Of a DNA stretch of 64,000 bases, positions 43,505 to 51,345 are shown in pieces. The notes below the pieces were generated by a model. The model was not told where the DNA came from. It saw only the letters and a list, made by a program, of their open reading frames with translations, and made no database searches. A program made the translations under genes and the position numbers. The first letter of the stretch is position 1, and every line of letters begins with the position of its first letter. The DNA comes from Tychonema litorale BBK16 (GTDB taxonomy: Bacteria; Cyanobacteriota; Cyanobacteriia; Cyanobacteriales; Microcoleaceae), in NCBI RefSeq assembly GCF_021648855.1, contig NZ_JAKJHX010000006.1, forward strand, positions 1 through 64,000, in the 5' to 3' direction.

Positions 43505-46500
43505 ACAACAAACCTGTGATTATTTGTGTTGATGACGAACCTATAATCCTTGAAAGTTTAAAAATAGAGTTAAAAAAAGCCCTCGGAGAAGAACATTTAT
43601 TAGAAACTGCTGAAGGCGGCGAAGATGCTTTGGAGTTGGTGGAGGAACTGCTCGCAGAGGGCAGGGAAATTGTGGCGGTGATTTCTGATTATTTGATGCC
43701 TAATATCAAAGGGGACGAGTTGCTAAAACAAATCCACCGCATTTCACCGAAAACGATCAAAATCATGCTGACAGGGCAAGCAGACCTCGAAGCAGTAGCG
43801 AATACGATTAAACACGCTAAATTGTACCGCTACATAGCGAAACCTTGGCAACCAGAAGACTTGAAGTTGACCCTAAAAGAAGCGCTTAACAGCTACTTTA
43901 TGGAGAAGCAATTGGCTGGACAAAATGCTCAGTTGCAAAAATTAAATCAAGAATTAGAAAATTTAGTAGAAGAACGGACTGCACAATTACGTTTGTCGGA
44001 AGAAAAATTTGCAAAAGCTTTTCGTTCTTCTCCTAACCCGATTACGATCACCAGACTCAAAGACGGCAGACACCTAGAAATAAATGAATCATTTTGCCAA
44101 ACTATAGGTTATTCAGCATCCGAAATCATCGGTCGCACTGCCATTGATTTGAATATTTGGGCCAGTAAAGAAGCTCGCGCTAAACTATTTGTGATGTTCA
44201 ATAAAAAACAAATTGTCCGTAACTATGAATTTGATTTTCGCACCAAAAATGGTGAAATTAAAACTGCTTTATTATCGGCAGAAATTATTGAAATAAATGG
44301 CGAATCCTGCGTGATTTCTGTCAGTCAGGATATTAGCGATCGCAAATTAGCAGAAGAAAAACTCCGCGCCTTAGCCACTTCTCTCGGAGCAGCCCAAAGA
44401 CTAGCCCACGTAGGCAATTGGGAATGGGATTTATCAACCAACACAACTATTTGGTCAGAAGAATTATCCCGGATTTTTGGTTTAGATTCAACCCAGTCAC
44501 CACCAACACTAGCTGAGTTTTCTCAATACGTTCATCCTGATGATCTAGAAAAGTGGCAAACAATGATGAATGCTGCTATTGCTACCGGGAAATCCTACAC
44601 ATTGGAATATAGAATTTTGCGGCCAGAGTCAACAATTGCTGCTGATAATTGTCCCTCTGAAACTAATGCAGGTAGCTTCATTCGCTATATCGAATCCAGA
44701 GGAGAACCAGTGGTCAACGACCAAGGGGAAGTGACAAAGATATTCACAACGTTGATGGATATTACTTCTCGTAAGTTGGCACAAATAGCACTGGTTGAAA
44801 GTGAGGAAAAATATCGCCACTTAGTCGAAACTTCTCAAGATATTATTTGGTCTTGCGATGCCGAAGGACATATTACTTTCGTTAACCAAGCGGTAAAACA
44901 GATTTACGGCTATGAACCGGAAGAAATGCTTGGCTGTTCTTTTAACGATTTTTTAGCAACTGCACAAGGAGAGCATACTTGGGAACTGGAGCAACGTTTG
45001 CTGACCGACAATTATGTGTTTCAATACGAAAGTATAGTTTTAGGAAAAGATGGCAATCTAATTGATGTAAATACAAAGGCGATCGCGCATTTAGACTCTG
45101 AAGGAAATATCATCGGTGCCACAGGTACTGCCAGTGATATTACGGAGCGAAAACGAGCGGAAATATTTTTACGGCAAGCAAAAGAAGAAGCGGACAGAGC
45201 CAACAAAGCCAAGAGTGAGTTTCTCTCGAATATGAGCCATGAATTGCGTACTCCTCTCAATGCAATTCTGGGTTTTAGTCAACTGCTATCTCGCGACGCA
45301 AGCTTAAGTTATGACCAACAGCAATACTTGGGTATCATCATCCGTAGTGCGGATCATTTGCTGATTTTGATTAATAATATTCTGCAAATGTCTAAAATTG
45401 AAGTGGGACTGGTGACGGTGAACAAAAGCACTTTTGACTTGCAAAGATTGCTGACAAATACAGAAGAAATGCTGAAAATGCAGGCACAAAAAAAGGGATT
45501 GCAGCTAATTTTTGACTGTGTTCCCAATTTGCCGAAGTATGTAGAAACTGATGAAAGTAAATTGCGCCAGGTTTTGATTAATATTATCGGTAATGCGCTT
45601 AAGTTTACCTCAGAGGGTGGTGTTACTTTACGGATTAAACATGAGATATTAAACAGCCAGAAGCAAACAAATTTACGGTCTATTGAAAATTGCAGTTTGC
45701 TATTTGAAGTAGAGGACACTGGAGCGGGAATTCTTCCTGAAGAGATGGACGGTTTGTTTAAACCTTTTGTACAAACAGAAAGTGGACGAAAAGCGCAAGA
45801 AGGAACTGGTTTGGGATTGCCAATTAGCAAACAGTTTGTGCATATAATGGGAGGGGAAATTAGTGTTGTTAGCACTGTTGGTGAGGGTAGCATTTTTAAG
45901 TTTGATATTAAAGTTTCTCTTCCCGATGCAGTGGGAATTCAGATAACTGAAACAGCCCGACGTGTTGTTGGTATTGAGCCTGGACAACCTGAATACCGAA
46001 TTTTGGCTGTTGACGATCGCCTGGAAAGTCGTTTGTTGCTAATGAGAATGCTCTCATCGCTGGGTTTTGCTGTCCGTGAAGCTGAAAATGGCGTTCAGGC
46101 GATCGAGGTTTGGTCGAGTTGGGAACCTCATCTGATTTGGATGGATATGCGGATGCCGGTGATGGACGGTTACGAGGCTACGAAACGGATTAAAGCTCAT
46201 TTGAAAGGTCAAGCAACGGTGATTATTGCTCTGACAGCAAGTGCTTTTGATGAGGAGCGATCGGTGATTTTGTCAGCAGGGTGTGATGATTTTGTCGCAA
46301 AGCCTTTTCGAGAGCAAGTGATTCTGGAAAAGATGGCAAAATATCTGGGAGTTCGCTATGTTTACGATCGCGAACCTTCGTCAAGTTCTCAAGGTAGTCA
46401 GTTTTCTTCTGATTTGGGTGCAGGTGAAATTGCTGGAAACATGAGAAGAGGCGATTTACCTTTTATAATCAGTGCTTCGTCGTTTACGGTGATGCCTACT

Positions 46501-46677
46501 GAATGGATTGATGAATTGTATGAGGCGGCTGAGGAAGTGGATAATGATTGGATTTTCCGGCTGATATTGATAATTCCTCCTATTCATGCTGATTTCGGCA
46601 GTGCGATCGCAGAATTGGTCAACAACTTTCGGTGCGATCGAATTATCGATTTAATTGAAGAGTTGAGAAATAATTAA
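43501..46677 (+). CDS. Hybrid histidine kinase: receiver, three PAS, kinase core, receiver
   Basis: 1058 residues, no membrane span. The N-terminal receiver has Asp63 (ISDYLMPNIKGDELL). Coiled coil and three PAS/PAC units follow (~185-300, ~300-430, ~430-550; NGEIKTALLSAEI, VGNWEWDLSTN, DIIWSCDAEGHITFVNQ). The H-box is NMSHELRTPLNAILGFSQ, His580. The HATPase has NIIGNALKF, DTGAGILPE and GTGLGLPIS. The second receiver has Asp882 (IWMDMRMPVMDGYE). A ~100-residue C-terminal tail resembles that of the next hybrid kinase (PTEWIDELYEAAEEVDND). ATG 43501 overlaps the preceding stop by four bases, so the two are translationally coupled. The signal sensed is unknown. Confidence 0.9.
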   Translation: MNNKPVIICVDDEPIILESLKIELKKALGEEHLLETAEGGEDALELVEELLAEGREIVAVISDYLMPNIKGDELLKQIHRISPKTIKIMLTGQADLEAVANTIKHAKLYRYIAKPWQPEDLKLTLKEALNSYFMEKQLAGQNAQLQKLNQELENLVEERTAQLRLSEEKFAKAFRSSPNPITITRLKDGRHLEINESFCQTIGYSASEIIGRTAIDLNIWASKEARAKLFVMFNKKQIVRNYEFDFRTKNGEIKTALLSAEIIEINGESCVISVSQDISDRKLAEEKLRALATSLGAAQRLAHVGNWEWDLSTNTTIWSEELSRIFGLDSTQSPPTLAEFSQYVHPDDLEKWQTMMNAAIATGKSYTLEYRILRPESTIAADNCPSETNAGSFIRYIESRGEPVVNDQGEVTKIFTTLMDITSRKLAQIALVESEEKYRHLVETSQDIIWSCDAEGHITFVNQAVKQIYGYEPEEMLGCSFNDFLATAQGEHTWELEQRLLTDNYVFQYESIVLGKDGNLIDVNTKAIAHLDSEGNIIGATGTASDITERKRAEIFLRQAKEEADRANKAKSEFLSNMSHELRTPLNAILGFSQLLSRDASLSYDQQQYLGIIIRSADHLLILINNILQMSKIEVGLVTVNKSTFDLQRLLTNTEEMLKMQAQKKGLQLIFDCVPNLPKYVETDESKLRQVLINIIGNALKFTSEGGVTLRIKHEILNSQKQTNLRSIENCSLLFEVEDTGAGILPEEMDGLFKPFVQTESGRKAQEGTGLGLPISKQFVHIMGGEISVVSTVGEGSIFKFDIKVSLPDAVGIQITETARRVVGIEPGQPEYRILAVDDRLESRLLLMRMLSSLGFAVREAENGVQAIEVWSSWEPHLIWMDMRMPVMDGYEATKRIKAHLKGQATVIIALTASAFDEERSVILSAGCDDFVAKPFREQVILEKMAKYLGVRYVYDREPSSSSQGSQFSSDLGAGEIAGNMRRGDLPFIISASSFTVMPTEWIDELYEAAEEVDNDWIFRLILIIPPIHADFGSAIAELVNNFRCDRIIDLIEELRNN

Positions 46678-46724
46678 AATATCGATTGACCGGACATAGG
46701 CTGTTACGCATTTAAAATGGTATT

Positions 46725-46788
46725 GTAGGGTGCGTCAGTTTTAAGGCGTTTCCCATGTATAGTCAGTGTTCTAGCTGATGCACCCTAC
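46725..46788. repeat. GTAGGGTGC palindromic repeat
   Basis: GTAGGGTGCGTCAG (46725-46738) and CTGATGCACCCTAC (46775-46788) pair with one mismatch across 36 bases. It is a dispersed-palindrome type element between the two hybrid kinase genes and a possible terminator. Confidence 0.65.
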
Positions 46789-46907
46789 GTGGATGGTTAG
46801 TGGTTTAAATGCTCCACAGCTTAGCATGGCAACGAGAAAAAAGTGCTATAATTTCAAGTTAATATGTTTTATTTCAGTAATTACAAAACAACAAAAGTTA
46901 ACAATCT

Positions 46908-48848
46908 ATGACTACAAATTATCCAGAAGAGAATAAAGGCAACATATTAATTGTTGACGACACTCCAGAAAATTTGCAAGTTTTATCAGCCACACTGTGC
47001 GATCGCGGATATAAAGTTCGAGGCGTAATTAACGGCAAAATGGCAATTAGAGCTGCGAAATCAGGTTCTCCCGATCTAATTTTACTCGATATCAGAATGC
47101 CGGAAATGAACGGCTATGAGGTCTGTACTCTACTCAAATCGGAACCGCAAACATCAGAAATTCCAGTTATTTTTATTAGCGCTTTAGATGAAGTTTTAGA
47201 TAAAGTAAAAGCATTTCAAATTGGTGGGGTAGACTATATCACTAAACCATTCCAGGTAGAAGAAGTTTTAGCAAGAGTAGAACATCAACTGACAATCAAA
47301 AGACTAGAAAAAGAATTGATTGCTCGGAATATTGAACTCCAACAAGAAATAATAGAACGTAAAAAAGCAGAAGAAGTTGCGGCTGCTGCTTCTAAAGCAA
47401 AAAGTCAATTCGTCGCGAATATGAGCCACGAATTACGTACTCCATTGAACGCGATTCTGGGTTTTACACAAGTTATGAGCCGCGACTCTTCACTCAGCCA
47501 CGAAAATATAGAAAACCTCAGAATTATCAACCGTAGCGGTCAACATTTGCTGGAATTAATTAATGATGTTTTAGATTTGTCGAAAATCGAAGCAGGGATA
47601 GTTGCCTTGGATGAAACTAGCTTTGACTTATATCAACTCCTAGATGCTTTGGAAGAGATGTTTCAAATCAAAGCGGAAACTAAGAATTTGCGACTAAAAT
47701 TTTCTGTGCAATCCCAGGTGCCTCAATATATTAAAACCGATGAAAAAAAACTGCGTGTGTGCTTAATTAATCTTCTGGGAAATTCGCTAAAATTTACGGG
47801 AAATGGCGGCAAAATTTTGCTGTATGTAGGTCTGGAAAATGCTTCGCCACTGCCAGCAGAATCAGAAATTGCTTCTAACTCAACTTCGACTGAGGAATGT
47901 TTAATCTCCTTTGAAGTTCAAGATACTGGAGTTGGTATAGCAGTAGCAGAAATTGACACTTTATTTAATGCTTTTGTGCAAACAGAAGCTGGTAAAAAAG
48001 CTGCTGACGGTACGGGATTGGGTTTGACAATCACCAAAAAGTATGTGCAAATTATGGGTGGAAATATTGAGGTTAGTAGTATTGTAGGTGAGGGAACTAC
48101 TTTTAAATTTCATATTAAAATATCTCCGGCTGCTCCATCTGCGGTAAGTATCACGAGATTGCAGCGGGTGCTGGGGCTAGAGGCGGAACAGCCAGTTTAT
48201 CGGATTTTAGCAGTTGATGATAATACTGAAAATCGGCTGTTGATCATGAAAATGCTGCAACCAATTGGCTTTGAAGTCCGAGAAGCCGAAAACGGGCAAG
48301 AAGCAATTGAAATCTGGGAAAGTTGGCAGCCTAATTTAATCTGGATGGATACGCGAATGCCTGTAATGAATGGTTTTGAAGCGGTGAAGGAAATTAGAGC
48401 TAAGGAGAAAAATACTCGATCGCGTACTGTAGTTATTGCTCTGACAGCGAGCATCTTTGAGGAAAGAAAGGGCGAAATTATCGCAGCAGGCTGTGACGAT
48501 TTTGTGCGTAAACCTTTTCTAGAACAAACCATTTTTGAAAAGATTGCTCACTATTTGGGGGTGCGATATATTTATCAAGAGTTGTCTATACCTTTTACGA
48601 CGGGGGGGAGGCGTTACTTTATGAGCGAAAAACCAGATTCATTTTTCTTGCCACTGCTAGCAGAGATGCCGAAAAATTGGTTAGAGGAACTTGACGATGC
48701 GGCTAATGATGTTAATGAAGAGTTGGTGATTGAAGTTGTCGATCGCATTTGGGAAAGTCATCCAACTTTAGCGAATGCTTTAAAGGATTTGCTTGACGAT
48801 TACCGACTTGACAGAATAGTGAATTTAACTCAATCGGTTTTAGAATAA
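46908..48848 (+). CDS. Hybrid histidine kinase: receiver, kinase core, receiver
   Basis: 646 residues, cytosolic, without a PAS sensor. The N-terminal receiver has Asp61 (LLDIRMPEMNGYE). A linking helix leads to the H-box NMSHELRTPLNAILGFTQ with His174. The HATPase has NLLGNSLKF, DTGVGIAVA and GTGLGLTIT. The second receiver has Asp481 (IWMDTRMPVMNGFE), and a helical tail follows (PKNWLEELDDAANDVNEE). From the kinase core onward it is closely similar to the preceding hybrid kinase, so one probably arose by duplication, with PAS loss or gain. Input is likely phosphotransfer to the first receiver. Confidence 0.9.
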   Translation: MTTNYPEENKGNILIVDDTPENLQVLSATLCDRGYKVRGVINGKMAIRAAKSGSPDLILLDIRMPEMNGYEVCTLLKSEPQTSEIPVIFISALDEVLDKVKAFQIGGVDYITKPFQVEEVLARVEHQLTIKRLEKELIARNIELQQEIIERKKAEEVAAAASKAKSQFVANMSHELRTPLNAILGFTQVMSRDSSLSHENIENLRIINRSGQHLLELINDVLDLSKIEAGIVALDETSFDLYQLLDALEEMFQIKAETKNLRLKFSVQSQVPQYIKTDEKKLRVCLINLLGNSLKFTGNGGKILLYVGLENASPLPAESEIASNSTSTEECLISFEVQDTGVGIAVAEIDTLFNAFVQTEAGKKAADGTGLGLTITKKYVQIMGGNIEVSSIVGEGTTFKFHIKISPAAPSAVSITRLQRVLGLEAEQPVYRILAVDDNTENRLLIMKMLQPIGFEVREAENGQEAIEIWESWQPNLIWMDTRMPVMNGFEAVKEIRAKEKNTRSRTVVIALTASIFEERKGEIIAAGCDDFVRKPFLEQTIFEKIAHYLGVRYIYQELSIPFTTGGRRYFMSEKPDSFFLPLLAEMPKNWLEELDDAANDVNEELVIEVVDRIWESHPTLANALKDLLDDYRLDRIVNLTQSVLE

Positions 48849-48896
48849 GTGGAAAGTTCGACTGTATTCACAGAGTAGAGTGGTGTATCTAAAGTC

Positions 48897-49118
48897 TCAA
48901 ATAGTTTGAGCCTTTACTAATTTTTTAAATATCTTTATATTAGCTTTACAAAATTGCTCAAAAAATGTAGCATATTTACTGATGACAAAGTTATATTTCA
49001 ATTTGGGTGCAAAGTCAATAAATTGTTGTGACACCAAGCCAGAATTATTAGCCCAAATAGTCAAATTATGGCAAAAGATATTTGCGGATACTCGGATGTT
49101 TTTTTCAAGTCTCATCAC
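48897..49118 (-). CDS. Doubtful short ORF
   Basis: 73 residues (MRLEKNIRVSANIFCHNLTIWANNSGLVSQQ...) in the otherwise empty 302-base gap between a hybrid kinase and an Rcp1-like regulator. It has no ribosome site or domain I recognise. The low-GC composition resembles intergenic DNA. It may be spurious or a gene remnant. Confidence 0.2.
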   Translation of the reverse strand: MMRLEKNIRVSANIFCHNLTIWANNSGLVSQQFIDFAPKLKYNFVISKYATFFEQFCKANIKIFKKLVKAQTI

Positions 49119-49150
49119 CTCATAACACTTGTTTGTAGTGAGTCACAGCC

Positions 49151-49606
49151 GTGAGTCATAAAAATAAAACATTCGTTATTTTAATGGCAAATGACGATGA
49201 AGACACGCGCTTTTTCGTGCAGGAATCACTCCGAGAGATTCCTGTAGCAATTAGGATCGAATTTGTGGAAAATGGGGAGCAAGTGCTAGACTATTTATAC
49301 TGTCGCGGTAAATTTGCCGGGGCGAGCCATTGGCATTTCCCCGACCTGATACTTTTAGATCTGAATATGCCTAGGCTTGATGGGCGAGAAGCACTAACTT
49401 TGATTAGATCTGACCCTGACTTGCAACAGGTACCAGTGGTGATACTTACCACATCGCAAAGCAGGGGTGATATTTTGCTTTGTTACCGCTTGGGTGCTAA
49501 TTCTTTCATCTCAAAACCAGTCACTTTTGAGGGATTGGTTGAAGTAATGAAAACTTTGTGTCAGTATTGGTTTAAAGTTGTTTCGCTCCCGCATGAGGCT
49601 TTGTAA
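49151..49606 (+). CDS. Rcp1-like response regulator
   Basis: A 151-residue receiver of the type that partners cyanobacterial phytochromes (Rcp1). It shows NDDEDTRFFVQESLRE, the longer loop VLDYLYCRGKFAGASHWHFPDLILLDLNMPRLDG with Asp70, VVILTTSQS and SFISKPV. There is no output domain. The GTG at 49151 is the start, giving the usual length. It lies 50 bases before a receiver-GAF-GGDEF gene, probably in one unit. A phytochrome partner is not evident in the window. Confidence 0.88.
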   Translation: MSHKNKTFVILMANDDEDTRFFVQESLREIPVAIRIEFVENGEQVLDYLYCRGKFAGASHWHFPDLILLDLNMPRLDGREALTLIRSDPDLQQVPVVILTTSQSRGDILLCYRLGANSFISKPVTFEGLVEVMKTLCQYWFKVVSLPHEAL

Positions 49607-49656
49607 GTGTAGAAGGTCTAAATAGTTTTTGTCAACTCGCTCCAATTGCTATATTT

Positions 49657-51345
49657 GTGTTAACGTCTAACCACTTTTTAAAAGTTTTGTTGGTTGAGGA
49701 TAACCTCGCAGATGCGACGCTGGTTGCAGACCTTTTAGGCTCATTCAGTGATGCTATGTTTGGTCTTCAAACTGTTAATTGTCTGGAGGAGGGGATAAAA
49801 TGTCTGCAAGTAGCAGAGTTTGATGCGATACTATTAGGTTTGTCAGTGCAAGATTGTTTGGGTGAAGGCGATCCGATCGCAATTTTGAAAGCCCGATCGC
49901 CCACAGTGCCAATTCTGGTGCTCACGGATTTGAACGATCAACATACGGCACTGTCGGTGTTGCGAGCGGGCGCTCAAGATTGTTTGGTGAAGGGAAGATT
50001 TCACAGAACTCTGCTGGTGCGGGCAATTAACTATGCGATCGAACGCCAGCGCATAGAAGAACAATTGCGACAACAAGCCCAAAGAGAGCGGGTTTTGAGC
50101 AAAATGATCGAAAATATTCGATCGTCAATCGATGCTACAAGTATTCTCCAAAATACCGTTGCAGAAGTGCGCCAATTTCTGAAAACAGACCGCGTTTTAA
50201 TTTATCGTTGTCAAACTCCTGACACAAAACTCAACCAGGAAGAGCAAAAATGCCAGATTGTGGCAGGTGACGGATTGCCAGAAGGTTATATTGAAAACCC
50301 AAATATTTGTTCTGCTTTGGCGGTGTCGTGTCTTTTTTTGGTGGAGTCTAAGTCGGTACAAGCAATATCAGATGTCAGTGTGGCCGAATTGACGGGCGGT
50401 GGCAAAGAGTTGCTGAAAAATTGTGAAATGGCGGCAGTTTTAAGCGTTCCGATCTGGCAATCTGGAGAGAAGAAAGCGACAAATACAACATCTTTTGACT
50501 CTATTTGGGAAGAGGAAAAAGATGAGTATTACCCCGAAGATTCGATGGCGCTGCTGGCTTTTAAGAAACCGCAGGTAGTGTTCAAAAGTGGTTCTGAGTC
50601 TGGTACTGAAAATCACAATTATTTGTGGGGAATGCTGACAGCATACAATTGCACAGGTGTGAGACAGTGGCAGCAGTGGGAAATAGAATTTTTAATAACT
50701 TTGGCAAATCAAGTGGCGATCGCGATCGAACAATCTCAACTTTACCGCAAGCTAGCAATAGCCAACCAAAAATTGCAGCAACTGGCAACTACAGACGGAC
50801 TGACGGGGATTGCTAACCGTCGCCAGTTCGATCGCGTTTTGATGTTCGAGTGGCGCAGGTTAGGCAGAGAGGAATTGCCTCTGTCTTTGATCCTGTTTGA
50901 CATCGACTTTTTTAAACCTTACAACGATTTTTATGGTCATCTTGCAGGCGACAACTGCTTGTATCAAGTTGCTAAGGCGATCGCCTCTGTTGTCAAGAGG
51001 GCAGGAGATTTGCCCGCCCGTTACGGCGGGGAAGAATTTGTGGTACTACTGCCCAATACTTCGGCTGAAGGGGCTGATGTTGTCGCGCGGAAAATTTGCG
51101 ATCGGCTAAATGCCCTAAAACTCCCCCACGCGCGATCGGAAATCGAGTCCTACGTTACCCTCAGTTGTGGTGTTGCTACGACTATTCCTTCTCCTCATGA
51201 ATCTCCCGACAGCCTAATTCACAGTGCTGATGGTGCTCTGTATCAAGCGAAAGCTGAAGGCAAAAATCGCATTTGTTACGCCAGCACTAGCTTTATTAAT
51301 GTTACGCATAATCAGGACACGGCAGTGCCGTTTCCCTACAATTGA
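49657..51345 (+). CDS. Diguanylate cyclase: degenerate receiver, GAF, GGDEF
   Basis: 562 residues. The receiver-like domain (~8-135) keeps LLVEDN and LVKG but reads AILLGLSVQD, with Gly where the phosphoacceptor Asp belongs. The GAF domain (~160-360) is of the phytochrome-like type (LKTDRVLIYRCQ) without an evident chromophore Cys. The GGDEF domain (~375-545) has GGEEF at 457-461 and an RxxD inhibitory site RAGD at 448-451, so it should make cyclic di-GMP with product inhibition. The start is GTG 49657. The last ~15 residues (NQDTAVPFPYN) are encoded by a dispersed repeat. The stop abuts the stop of the convergent kinase gene with no gap. Confidence 0.9.
   Translation: MLTSNHFLKVLLVEDNLADATLVADLLGSFSDAMFGLQTVNCLEEGIKCLQVAEFDAILLGLSVQDCLGEGDPIAILKARSPTVPILVLTDLNDQHTALSVLRAGAQDCLVKGRFHRTLLVRAINYAIERQRIEEQLRQQAQRERVLSKMIENIRSSIDATSILQNTVAEVRQFLKTDRVLIYRCQTPDTKLNQEEQKCQIVAGDGLPEGYIENPNICSALAVSCLFLVESKSVQAISDVSVAELTGGGKELLKNCEMAAVLSVPIWQSGEKKATNTTSFDSIWEEEKDEYYPEDSMALLAFKKPQVVFKSGSESGTENHNYLWGMLTAYNCTGVRQWQQWEIEFLITLANQVAIAIEQSQLYRKLAIANQKLQQLATTDGLTGIANRRQFDRVLMFEWRRLGREELPLSLILFDIDFFKPYNDFYGHLAGDNCLYQVAKAIASVVKRAGDLPARYGGEEFVVLLPNTSAEGADVVARKICDRLNALKLPHARSEIESYVTLSCGVATTIPSPHESPDSLIHSADGALYQAKAEGKNRICYASTSFINVTHNQDTAVPFPYN
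51315..51339. repeat. Half copy of the GGACACGGCA repeat inside a coding end
   Basis: One 25-base arm of the dispersed palindrome, identical to the arms at 19134 apart from one base, lies inside the 3' end of the diguanylate cyclase gene and supplies its C-terminal residues. Confidence 0.85.
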
